Positions 7,618 to 17,308 of a DNA stretch of 64,000 bases are shown piece by piece. Both the position numbers and the translations under genes were made by a program. Within the stretch, counting starts at the first letter, position 1; every line of letters starts with the position of its first letter. The notes below the pieces were generated by a model. The model was not told the DNA's origin. It saw only the letters and a program-made list of their open reading frames with translations, and made no database searches. The DNA is taken from the NCBI RefSeq assembly GCF_051912485.1, contig NZ_CP196822.1:2480001-2544000 (forward strand), written 5' to 3'. This DNA is from Nitrobacter sp051912485. Its GTDB lineage: Bacteria; Pseudomonadota; Alphaproteobacteria; Rhizobiales; Xanthobacteraceae.

Positions 7618-8388
7618 TTACTTGACAGCGACCACGAACAAACGCGGAAAGCGCAGCAGCACCTTGCCGTCCGCCTGCGGCGGATAGGCGGCGGCGATGC
7701 GCGCCGTGTATTCGCGCAAGAACTCTTTCCTTTCGGCAGGTTCCAGTGGATCGACGAACGGCCGCAGTCCGGTGCCCTTGACCCATTCGACGATCGCCGT
7801 GGCCTCCGCAAGGACGTGATTATAAATAGTATGCCAGATCTCGATGCGCTGACACAGCGGCCGCAGCGCATCGTAGTAGGCGCCTGGCTTCGCCAGCACG
7901 TCTTTCGCCCGCGCGGCATTGGCAAGTGTTTGACGCCACGGTCCCGAATGAGCCACCTCGCGCATCATCACATGAGTTGGCTCATCGAGATTGTCCGGCA
8001 TCTGGACCGCCAGCACACCGCCTGAGGGCAGTGCGCCGAGCAGCCGCTGCAACTGGCGCAGATGCTCCGGCACCCACTGGAAGATCGCATTGGCAAACAG
8101 CAGATCGGTGTTCGCCGGCGGAGCCCAGTGCGCAACGTTGGCTTCGACAAATGTCTGTCCCGGCAGCCGTTCGCGCGCTCGCCGCAGCATGTCGGCAGAT
8201 GTATCGATACCGATGATCGCGGCCTGCGGCCAGCGCTCGACCAGAAGTTCGGTGGAATTGCCGGGTCCGCAGCCTATATCAATGACCTTGCGCGGTGCGT
8301 TCAGCGGAACCTGCGCCAACAGATCGCGCGACGGCCGCGTCCGCTCGTCCTCGAACTTCAGATACTGCTCGGCGCTCCAGTCGTCCAT
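7618..8388 (-). CDS. tam: Trans-aconitate 2-methyltransferase-like SAM methyltransferase
   Basis: Class I SAM-dependent methyltransferase; Tam methylates trans-aconitate, an inhibitory by-product of the citric acid cycle. At 256 residues it has the family length. Motif I is VIDIGCGPGNS (residues 35-45) and the acidic end of strand 2 is GIDTSADML. FANAIFQWVPEH and VQMPDNLDEPTH are also characteristic of Tam. ATG 8388 is preceded by GGAGAGGCGGG. It stands alone on the minus strand, after the AI-2E gene. Substrate assignment is by family. Confidence 0.87.
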   Translation of the reverse strand: MDDWSAEQYLKFEDERTRPSRDLLAQVPLNAPRKVIDIGCGPGNSTELLVERWPQAAIIGIDTSADMLRRARERLPGQTFVEANVAHWAPPANTDLLFANAIFQWVPEHLRQLQRLLGALPSGGVLAVQMPDNLDEPTHVMMREVAHSGPWRQTLANAARAKDVLAKPGAYYDALRPLCQRIEIWHTIYNHVLAEATAIVEWVKGTGLRPFVDPLEPAERKEFLREYTARIAAAYPPQADGKVLLRFPRLFVVAVK

Positions 8389-8484
8389 CCCGCCTCTCCG
8401 ATCCCAAACAAACGCAGCAAACCAAGTCAACGCCGATCACGGCGGAAAGATGTATGTCATAGAAGTCCACGGCCGGCGCTGCGG

Positions 8485-10506
8485 TCAGCCTCGCCGCGGT
8501 CGCGGAAGCGGCGGAGCCGAACGCGGCGCACGCGGAACGGCACCTTTGTCCTGCATGGTGTCCTTTATGGCGGTTTGCTCGACCAGCGACAGACAATGGG
8601 CGGCGGCTTCCCCCAGACTGTCCGCCACCGCGTCGGCTTTGAGGTCGTTTCGGGTCATCGCGCTGTTGGTCCGTCCCCAGCAACAGACAAGGATGCGCGC
8701 CCGCGGCATCTTGCGGCGCAGCTTGCGCACGAGATGGCGCGTGTGGGCCGGACTGCCATCATCGAGCGTCGACACGCAAGCGAGCATTACGCCCGAAACG
8801 TCGAGCCGAAATAACCCGCTCGGCGACGTCTCCTCCTTCCTCGCGGCTCGTGCCCCGAGACCGTGCTTCGACAGGATCTGAGCCAGAAACATCGCGGCGG
8901 CCTCGTCGAGATCGCTGCGCTCGGCGACGCACAGCACCGGACATTCGGCCTGCCAGTCCGGCGGAAGGCCCTCGCGGATGATGAACGGCAGTTCGGGCAT
9001 CGGCACATGGGCCGTCACCTCTGCGGCGTCGGCGGTTTCTGCATCCTTCGTCTCCTCGCCCTCCGGAGCATCGTCAAACTCGGAGGCCAGCCCGTCGATC
9101 ACCTCGGCGACGCCGTCCCTGATTTCAGCCAGGCGGTCAGGCGACAGCCGGTCGCGCCTGAGGTCGGCCTGCGCCAGCATCAACCCCTTGAGCGCGACGT
9201 TCTCATAGTATTCGGCGAGCGACCGCTCCTTCAAAAACTTTTCGGCCATGTCCACGGCCTCCGCCGGATCGTTGGCCAGCATCCGCTGATAGAACAGCTC
9301 CGGCGGGGACAGCGCGGGACGATTGCCCAGAAGGATGTCGAGAAACCTGAGATGTTCGACATGACGGCCAAGCACGACCAGGCAGACCGTCAACGGAGTC
9401 GCGAGAACAAGACCGATCGGTCCCCACAGCGCGGTCCAGAATGTCGCCGAGGCAACGACGGCCACAGGAGACAATCCGCTGCTATGTCCCACGAGCAAAG
9501 GTTCGAAGACCTGACCGACCAAGAGCTCTGTCAGGAGAATGAGCGCGCCGCTCCACAGCAGCATCGACCAACCGGGATCGACTGCGACGGCCAGCGTCAG
9601 GGGAAAAAACGCCGCAATGAAAACGCCGACGTAGGGCACGAACCGCAGGATCGCGGCCAGAATTCCCCAGAGGATGGCACTAGGGACGCCGATCACCAGA
9701 AGTCCACCAGCCACGATCACGCCGAAGCTGGTGTTGAGCGCGACCTGTGTCAGGAAAAGACGGCTGAGGCGGCCCGCTGCGTCGTCGATGGCCGCGGTCG
9801 CGGACTGCAGATCATTTGAGCCCGCGAGCTTGATAAGCCGATTTCGCAGATCCTCCCGTTGAAACAGAATGAAGACCACGAACACGATCACGAAGCCCAC
9901 CGTCGCCAGCGGATGCAGGAGAGGACTGATGAGCGCCAAGATGCTCTCGAGGGCGGAGGGCGGCGGAGAACGCACCTCGACAGGGATAGGCTCGACCTCG
10001 CCAGGCTTTTTGGATAGCGGGGTCGATGGCGACGGCGGCTGGCTCTGCGGTACGTTGATTTCCTTGCCCAGAGTCTGAAGAATGTCCGCGGCGCGATCGA
10101 GCGGCCCTATCGCCGTCAGTGATCGCAGCGATTGAATCTTCTGCTGCATGGTTTGCTGATATCGGGGCAACCCCTCGGCCAGGTGCCTGACCTCATTCGC
10201 GATCAGACTGCCGAGCGCGAAGATCGCGACAAAGGCAAGCACGACCACCAGCGGCACACTGGCCGCGCGCGGAAAATGCCATCGCTCGAGAATATCAACC
10301 AACGGAACAAGCACAAAGCTTAAGAGCACGGCCAGCGCGATGGGAACGAATATCTCGCGGCCCACATACAGCCCGCAGATCACGAGGGCGCCGACGATCG
10401 CCGATGTCAACACCCGGTCGCCGAAACCTCCCGTTGCCCGGGGCGTCATCCTCGCGTCCAGATTCAGACTCACGGCCAGCATGACCCCGATATTCGTGGT
10501 CATCAA
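8485..10506 (-). CDS. AI-2E family transporter-like membrane protein with long cytoplasmic tail
   Basis: The first 400 or so residues are an AI-2E/PerM-type permease domain: paired N-terminal helices, a soluble insert (about 105-190) and then the conserved helices around GVPSAILWGILAAILRFVPY and ALWGPIGLVLATPLTVCLVV. The remaining 270 residues are an added soluble region with an acidic linker and a second folded part (CPVLCVAERSDLDEAAA, ARILVCCWG). The family includes an autoinducer-2 exporter and ion antiporters, so the substrate is open. The start is uncertain: ATG 10506, ATG 10503 or ATG 10449. Confidence 0.85.
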   Translation of the reverse strand: MMTTNIGVMLAVSLNLDARMTPRATGGFGDRVLTSAIVGALVICGLYVGREIFVPIALAVLLSFVLVPLVDILERWHFPRAASVPLVVVLAFVAIFALGSLIANEVRHLAEGLPRYQQTMQQKIQSLRSLTAIGPLDRAADILQTLGKEINVPQSQPPSPSTPLSKKPGEVEPIPVEVRSPPPSALESILALISPLLHPLATVGFVIVFVVFILFQREDLRNRLIKLAGSNDLQSATAAIDDAAGRLSRLFLTQVALNTSFGVIVAGGLLVIGVPSAILWGILAAILRFVPYVGVFIAAFFPLTLAVAVDPGWSMLLWSGALILLTELLVGQVFEPLLVGHSSGLSPVAVVASATFWTALWGPIGLVLATPLTVCLVVLGRHVEHLRFLDILLGNRPALSPPELFYQRMLANDPAEAVDMAEKFLKERSLAEYYENVALKGLMLAQADLRRDRLSPDRLAEIRDGVAEVIDGLASEFDDAPEGEETKDAETADAAEVTAHVPMPELPFIIREGLPPDWQAECPVLCVAERSDLDEAAAMFLAQILSKHGLGARAARKEETSPSGLFRLDVSGVMLACVSTLDDGSPAHTRHLVRKLRRKMPRARILVCCWGRTNSAMTRNDLKADAVADSLGEAAAHCLSLVEQTAIKDTMQDKGAVPRAPRSAPPLPRPRRG

Positions 10507-10588
10507 TGATTGGCGGCCGATTTGGTTCCATGGGCGCCGGGGAGACGTCGGACGGCGCTTTCTCCCCTGCCCCGCCCCGCCGTGTCCT

Positions 10589-12238
<1,650 letters not shown>

Positions 12239-12450
12239 CGTGATTCCTGAAAGCATTTCTTGGGAAATTTGCTGCCGCTGATGTAGCGGCGCGGGGGCGA
12301 AAGGGCAACCTTGCCTTAACCAGCCGGAAAGGTTGACGAGAAGAACATTTCGTCCCGTATCATTCGAACCGCTTTTTAATTGAAATCCACGAAGAATGGC
12401 GAGACCAGCGCAATCATGGCGGTCTTCCAGCAGGAAGCCCGCGACCTAAC

Positions 12451-12672
12451 ATGGCAGAAACGACCATGACGACCAGCGTATCGGCGTCAGCGTCCAAGGG
12501 GACCGAAAAACAGGATCACCGGCGCGGATGGCTGCACGAGGTTCGCGTGTTCTGGCGCGACTTCATTGCAACCGCATTCAACCCCTACCGGCCCGAACTG
12601 CACTACATGCGCGGACCCGGACCTGCCTGGCGCGCCAAGCACGGCCAGCACCCGCCGCCGCGTTCCCAATGA
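12451..12672 (+). CDS. Small hypothetical protein
   Basis: 73 residues starting MAETTMTTSVSASASKG, with a hydrophilic N-terminus and an aromatic/basic middle (WLHEVRVFWRDFIATAFNPYRPELHY). No signal peptide or membrane segment. It lies downstream of and divergent from ettA in a roughly 670-base interval otherwise without genes. The aromatic amphipathic segment suggests a real coding sequence, but the ribosome site is weak and I do not recognise a family. Confidence 0.45.
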   Translation: MAETTMTTSVSASASKGTEKQDHRRGWLHEVRVFWRDFIATAFNPYRPELHYMRGPGPAWRAKHGQHPPPRSQ

Positions 12673-12796
12673 GTTGGCCGCGCTCCCACAGCCTCGTGTC
12701 ACGCGATGACATCGCCGCGTGGCTCAAGAGCGCACCCGTGCGAGTGCTTCGGTAAGTTTAGGAGAACTGCCGCGAGCGACGCGAGAAGCCTCACGC

Positions 12797-12885
12797 GTTC
12801 GATGTCGTCCCTGCGAAGGCAACGAAGTGGACCATTAGGAAACAGCAGATAGCGGCCGCTATGCGCCCCCGCGTGCGTGGGGGCG
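12797..12885. repeat. Degenerate palindromic repeat remnant
   Basis: Starts with TCGATGTCGTCCCTGCGAA and ends with the inverted repeat CGCCCCC-GCGTGC-GTGGGGGCG followed by ACCAGAC. Sequences of the type GTCGTCCCTGCGAACGCAGGGACGAC are common dispersed repeats in Bradyrhizobium-like genomes; this looks like a worn copy between the small gene and the L,D-transpeptidase. Nothing else is seen in 12673-12908. Confidence 0.4.
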
Positions 12886-12908
12886 ACCAGACCTCGAAGA
12901 CGCCGCGG

Positions 12909-14045
12909 CTAGCGGATCGTGACCGGCGCAGGCAGCGGCGCCACGGTGGCCGGCTGGGTCCCGGGCAGGCTCGCCGTCTGCGGCGGCTGCAGAGCCGGTG
13001 CTGCATTGGGTCCCGGCGGAGCGGGGGCCGGCTGAGTGGAAGCCGTCGTATCGGTGTGAGGAGGACCGCCCGGCAGCACGACGACGCGGGTGCCGACCTT
13101 CACGCGATCGAACAGGTCCGACACATCCTCGTTGAGCATGCCGATGCAGCCCGACGAGACGAAATGTCCGATCGTCGACGGCTGGTTGGTGCCGTGAATG
13201 CGATACACGGTCGAGCCGAGATACATGGCGCGGGCGCCGAGCGGGTTACCAGGACCACCGGCCATGAAGCGTGGCAGATAGGGCTGGCGCTCGATCATTT
13301 CGGTCGGCGGATGCCAATCCGGCCACTCAGCCTTACGGCTGATCTTCTGCACACCTGTCCAGGTGAAGCCGTCGCGGCCGACGCGCACGCCGTAACGGAT
13401 CGCGCGATTGTTGCCGAGAATATAATACAGATACGTGTTCGGCGTATCGACGACGAGGGTGCCCGCTGGCTCCTTGGTCGCGAAGGTAACTTCCTGGCGA
13501 CGCAGTCTCGGCGCCAATTGCTTTTCACCGCCCTGATCGACCTCCGGCTGCTCATCCGGCGGCAGCGCCGACAGCGTGGTCGGCCTGCCGTCCGCGCCCA
13601 CAGGAGCGGGCGGCACTAAACCTGCAGTCGGCCCGCCCGTCGAAGCAACCGTTTCCGGCGTACGGGTCGGATACTGCGTGGGGCCGGGCTGACCATAGCG
13701 GGGATCGTCCGGCGACATCACCGGACGCTGCTGCATACCACGGTCCGAATAGACCGGCGCGGAACCGGGGCGACCGTAACGCGGATCGTCCGGCGACATG
13801 ATCGGTCCCGGCGCAGGCAGCGCTGCGGAATTGTGCTGCCGCGGCGCCTGATCGTCGTCGGCCGGATCGTAATCGGGAAGCCCATCGATCGCTTCCGGAC
13901 GGTCGTCTTCACCCGGATATGGAGAAGGCGACGCGGAATAGATCGTGCCCGGCGCGGGCGGATACCCCTGCGCCGAGGCGAGCGAAGTTCCCGCTGCGCC
14001 AGCTACGACCGCCGCAAAAATCGTCAGAATGCGTTTGATCATCAT
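12909..14045 (-). CDS. L,D-transpeptidase (YkuD family) with proline-rich flanks
   Basis: Cross-links peptidoglycan stem peptides (3-3 links) or anchors proteins to the wall, in the periplasm. The signal peptide ends near SLASAQG. A Pro/Asp-rich linker (about 30-180) contains a duplicated MSPDDPRYG (83-91, 110-118). The YkuD domain (about 185-325) carries His284 in YRIHGTN and catalytic Cys300 in SSGCIGM; the family motif is usually [S/T]HGC, and Ser replaces that His here, as seen in many rhizobial homologs. A Pro/Ala/Thr-rich tail follows. ATG 14045 or 14042 starts the signal peptide; the longer frame would put 46 unrelated residues in front. Confidence 0.9.
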   Translation of the reverse strand: MMIKRILTIFAAVVAGAAGTSLASAQGYPPAPGTIYSASPSPYPGEDDRPEAIDGLPDYDPADDDQAPRQHNSAALPAPGPIMSPDDPRYGRPGSAPVYSDRGMQQRPVMSPDDPRYGQPGPTQYPTRTPETVASTGGPTAGLVPPAPVGADGRPTTLSALPPDEQPEVDQGGEKQLAPRLRRQEVTFATKEPAGTLVVDTPNTYLYYILGNNRAIRYGVRVGRDGFTWTGVQKISRKAEWPDWHPPTEMIERQPYLPRFMAGGPGNPLGARAMYLGSTVYRIHGTNQPSTIGHFVSSGCIGMLNEDVSDLFDRVKVGTRVVVLPGGPPHTDTTASTQPAPAPPGPNAAPALQPPQTASLPGTQPATVAPLPAPVTIR

Positions 14046-14386
14046 CGCCCTTGTATAAGCCCGACAAACCACCGGATCGTTAATGGCCACATCGCGCAGG
14101 ATAGCGGCGCATTCAAGACAATTCAGACAAAACATCCCGGATTTGGTCATAATTCCGAGATCGCGGCGAAGCGTGACCTCCATGCCTCACCAATTCCGGC
14201 GCACCGGGCAAAACCGGGGATTGTCGTGGCGATTTTTGGGGGGCGTGGTCGCGTCCATTGCGGTATTCTCAAAGGCCTGATTCGCCGGGACCGGCTGGCG
14301 CGCCCGTCGATCCGGCGTGTATTCAACCGCGTTCCGATGGCTCGATCACCGTCGCAGACCGCGCGGCCAAGGCGGAACCATAACCC

Positions 14387-15175
14387 ATGCTGCCCGGCTT
14401 CCGTTTCCTGTCCGTCGCCATCTTGCTGGCCGTCTCGATGCTGATCTTCGGCCTGGGTGCCGCAGCTCTGCTACGGGCAACGCACGAAGAGTTCGCAAGT
14501 CAGCCTCTCAAGCAAATGCCTGAAGTCACGTTCGGGGTGCGAGAGGAGACTGAGCGGCCGACGCTGGCGGTGCTGCGGATCGATACACCCGCCGCCGATT
14601 CTGCCGAGCCGAGGCCCGACCAGGCCGAAGCACGGCATCCCCTGACGGCCTCACCGGATGTGCACTCTGAATCCAACGCCGCGGCGCTTCCTGCCACGGG
14701 TGCATCTTCGGCTGCGACCGACACGCCCTCTGTGTCCACGGCGTCGTCCAGCTCCGCCCCGCCGCAAGTCGCGGACACAGCGCCCTCCCCTGATGCAGCC
14801 ACAGCAAAATCATCGGAGCCGCCACCGGGCGCAGAAGCTTCGGTCGACGCAGGCGACGCTGTCAAGCCGGATATAGCGGAAACCGACGCCGCCAAATCCA
14901 ATGCCATCAAATCCAATGTCGGGGCGTCCGACGTCGCGGAAACAATGACATCTCCGCTCGGGGAGCATGTCAGGCCGCCCCTGCCGGGACGCCGTCCGAC
15001 ACAGATAGCACAGGCCGCCGATCCGACACCACGCGGTGTCAAACAACCGTCCACGAAGCCGTCGCGCCTCGCCAAACAGCATCGCCATCGCAAAGTGATC
15101 CGCCGATCTCTTCCTGCACGATCGGCTGCACCGAACCCGGCGCCGCCTTCAGCGTCTCCATTCGCTTTGGACTGA
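14387..15175 (+). CDS. Membrane-anchored protein with long Ala/Ser/Pro-rich tail, unknown function
   Basis: 262 residues. A single N-terminal membrane segment (FLSVAILLAVSMLIFGLGAAALL) is followed by HEEFASQPLKQMPEVTFGV and then about 180 residues of low-complexity sequence rich in Ala, Ser, Pro, Asp and Thr with repeated DAAK and SNAIKSNV blocks. The end is basic (KPSRLAKQHRHRKVIRRSL). It looks like an inner-membrane anchor carrying a disordered periplasmic stalk. AAGGCGGA precedes the ATG. Converges with sseA. No enzymatic motif seen. Confidence 0.7.
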   Translation: MLPGFRFLSVAILLAVSMLIFGLGAAALLRATHEEFASQPLKQMPEVTFGVREETERPTLAVLRIDTPAADSAEPRPDQAEARHPLTASPDVHSESNAAALPATGASSAATDTPSVSTASSSSAPPQVADTAPSPDAATAKSSEPPPGAEASVDAGDAVKPDIAETDAAKSNAIKSNVGASDVAETMTSPLGEHVRPPLPGRRPTQIAQAADPTPRGVKQPSTKPSRLAKQHRHRKVIRRSLPARSAAPNPAPPSASPFALD

Positions 15176-15181
15176 GTCTAT

Positions 15182-16042
15182 TCAGGCGGGTCCGGTAGCG
15201 ATCGGGGGGCCGCCCTGCAATCCCCACTCCGACCATGACCCGTCGTAGAGCGCCGAGCCGCGCACGCCGAGGCGATAAAGCGCAAGCGTCAGAACCGCGG
15301 CGGACACGCCGGAGCCGCAGGTCGTGATGACTGGCTTCGCCAGATCGAGACCGGCTGAGACAAAAGTGGTACGCAATTCGTCGCGCGGCTTCATGGTGCC
15401 GGTCGCGGCATCGAACAGTTCATTGTACGGCAGGTTGCGGCTGCCAGGGATGTGACCCGAACGCAAGCCCGGCCTCGGCTCCGCCACGCTACCCCCGAAG
15501 CGATTGACCGCGCGCGCATCAACAACCTGCTCGCGATGCGACGACAGATTGCTCACGAGCTGCGCCTTGCTGCGCACATAGGCTTGATCGAACGTCGCGG
15601 TGAACTTGCCCGGTTTTGGCAATGCCTTGCCGGATTCAATGGAGCGGCCTTCCGCGCGCCATTTCTTCAAACCGCCGTCGAGCACGCGGACATTGCGGTG
15701 GCCGAAAGACAGAAACATCCACCACACCCGCGGCGCGGCGACCCAGCCGCCGGAGTCGTAGACCACGACCGTATCGCCGGAGGAAATTCCGAGCGCGCCG
15801 ACATCGCGCGCGAACTGTGCGGCATTCGGATACATATGCGGCAGCGGCGACGCACGGTCGGACACTGCATCGACATCGAAGAACACCGCGCCGGGGATGT
15901 GCGCGGCAAGAAAATCATCGACCGGCAGCGGCAGCACGCCCGGCATCTTGAACGAGGCGTCGACGACCTTGACGCCGGCATCGTCGAGATGCGCGGCCAG
16001 CCATTCGGTGGAGACAAGTGGATCGTCGACGGTGGATGGCAT
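15182..16042 (-). CDS. sseA: 3-mercaptopyruvate sulfurtransferase
   Basis: Two-domain rhodanese that transfers sulfur from 3-mercaptopyruvate to thiol acceptors or cyanide. The N-terminal domain lacks a catalytic Cys, as usual (DSGGW at 96-100). The C-terminal domain has Cys242 in CGSGVSA, close to the CGSGVTA loop that marks mercaptopyruvate specificity. 286 residues from ATG 16042, which has AGGATTTGAT upstream; ATG 16060 is possible. A single-domain rhodanese gene lies upstream on the same strand, separated by 200 bases that hold a repeat. Confidence 0.92.
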   Translation of the reverse strand: MPSTVDDPLVSTEWLAAHLDDAGVKVVDASFKMPGVLPLPVDDFLAAHIPGAVFFDVDAVSDRASPLPHMYPNAAQFARDVGALGISSGDTVVVYDSGGWVAAPRVWWMFLSFGHRNVRVLDGGLKKWRAEGRSIESGKALPKPGKFTATFDQAYVRSKAQLVSNLSSHREQVVDARAVNRFGGSVAEPRPGLRSGHIPGSRNLPYNELFDAATGTMKPRDELRTTFVSAGLDLAKPVITTCGSGVSAAVLTLALYRLGVRGSALYDGSWSEWGLQGGPPIATGPA

Positions 16043-16055
16043 ATCAAATCCTGTT

Positions 16056-16211
16056 GTCATTCCGGGATGCGCCCTCTTGGGCGCAGGCCTCAGATGTATA
16101 GTTGCACATCGGGGAATCCATACACCAGGCAGTGGTTATGGATTCCAGGTTCGCTCGCGCAGCGCAAATTGACACCGTCAATTTTGTCGCAAGCTCGCGC
16201 CTCGGAATGAC
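16056..16211. repeat. Inverted-repeat element with GTCATTCCG ends
   Basis: The interval between the two sulfurtransferase genes is bounded by GTCATTCCG (16056-16064) and CGGAATGAC (16203-16211). Inside are GGGAATCCATAC and GTTATGGATTCC, another inverted pair. This is the pattern of the dispersed repeats of Bradyrhizobium-type genomes. The left end overlaps the upstream alternative start of sseA. Confidence 0.55.
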
Positions 16212-16244
16212 GAAGAAAATTGACTGCCGCGCGAACTGAAAACC

Positions 16245-16658
16245 TTACCCCTTCGCCTTCGGCTCGACATTCTCGACCGCTTCCCCGGCGTCGCGCCAGG
16301 CTTTGAAACCGCCGCCGAGATGCGCGACGGGCTTCAAGCCCATGTCCTGCGCGGTCTTCGCCGCCAGCGCCGAGCGCCAGCCCGAGGCGCAATGAAAGAT
16401 GAACTTTTTGTTCTCCTGGAAAATCGGTTTGGCATAAGGGCTTTCAGGATCGATCCAGAATTCGAGCATGCCGCGGGTACAGGAAAACGACCCGGGAATC
16501 CTGCCTTCGCGCTCGAGCTCACGCGGATCGCGGATATCGACGAGGATGGCATCGCCGCGCGCGACCGCGGCCTTGGCGTCCGCCACGCTCATGGTTTCGA
16601 TTTCCCGGTTTGCTTCCTCAAGCAGCACTTTGATCCCGCGCGCGATCGTTTGAGTCAT
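16245..16658 (-). CDS. Single-domain rhodanese-like protein
   Basis: 137 residues. Rhodanese fold with ILVDIRDPRELEREGRIPG and active-site Cys90 in FHCASGWRSAL, followed by GLKPVAHLGGGFKAW. The loop after the Cys has six residues (ASGWRS), as in sulfur-handling rhodaneses, so it is probably active in sulfur transfer; the acceptor is unknown. Cytoplasmic: no signal. ATG 16658 is retained. Upstream of sseA on the same strand, separated by an inverted-repeat element. Confidence 0.85.
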   Translation of the reverse strand: MTQTIARGIKVLLEEANREIETMSVADAKAAVARGDAILVDIRDPRELEREGRIPGSFSCTRGMLEFWIDPESPYAKPIFQENKKFIFHCASGWRSALAAKTAQDMGLKPVAHLGGGFKAWRDAGEAVENVEPKAKG

Positions 16659-16932
16659 TTGCTCCGGCCTTTTCTCTCCCCGTTGTTACGGGAAGACTCG
16701 GATTGAAAGAACGATGCGAAACATCCTCGCACAATCGGCGTGAAGGACAAATCATGCTTAACGCAATGACCGCGTCCTGGATGTGAAGTAACCGCAACAA
16801 ACGGATCTCCTAGACCTGACGGGTTTTTCATCTAGAATTGATCTGCTGCTCCGCCTATTGCTAAACGCGATATTTAGAGTGATTGATAATCAAGAAAATG
16901 CGATGAGAGCGGCATTTCAATAGGAGCGATCC

Positions 16933-17178
16933 ATGGGCATTATTGTGTGGTTGATTGTCGGCGCGATCGCTGGCTGGCTGGCTGGCCTGATTGTAAAGGG
17001 CGGAGGCTTCGGGCTGATCGGAAACATCGTCATCGGCATCATCGGGGCAATCGTCGCCGGTTGGCTTTTGCCGCTGTTCGGGATTCTGATCGGCGGCGGT
17101 TTTTTCGCCCAGGTCGTCAACGCGGCCATCGGCGCCATCATTGTTCTCCTCGTCGTGGCGTTCATCAAGCGCGCCTGA
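16933..17178 (+). CDS. GlsB/YeaQ/YmgE-type stress-associated membrane protein
   Basis: 81 residues, almost entirely three hydrophobic glycine-rich segments (MGIIVWLIVGAIAGWLAG; GFGLIGNIVIGIIGAIVAGWL; VVNAAIGAIIVLLVVAF). This is the transglycosylase-associated/GlsB family; members are induced by general stress in several bacteria, but the function is not known. AGGAGCGATCC precedes the ATG. A perfect 15-base hairpin terminator follows 15 bases after the stop. Confidence 0.9.
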   Translation: MGIIVWLIVGAIAGWLAGLIVKGGGFGLIGNIVIGIIGAIVAGWLLPLFGILIGGGFFAQVVNAAIGAIIVLLVVAFIKRA

Positions 17179-17193
17179 CAACAATCACGTCTT

Positions 17194-17229
17194 GGCAAAA
17201 CGGCCGCCGACAACGGCGGCCGTTTTGCC
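17194..17229 (+). terminator. Strong hairpin terminator after the GlsB-type gene
   Basis: Perfect 15-base inverted repeat GGCAAAACGGCCGCC / GGCGGCCGTTTTGCC around a GACAAC loop. The T run lies within the right arm, which gives a usable terminator in the plus direction; the A run gives the same for the minus direction. Confidence 0.85.
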
Positions 17230-17308
17230 CTGTGTGCGATCTCCGATTCAAACAAACGCTAAACGCAAGCTGCCTTTCAGCAGCGTTCGCCAGCACCACG
17301 TGCCTCCC

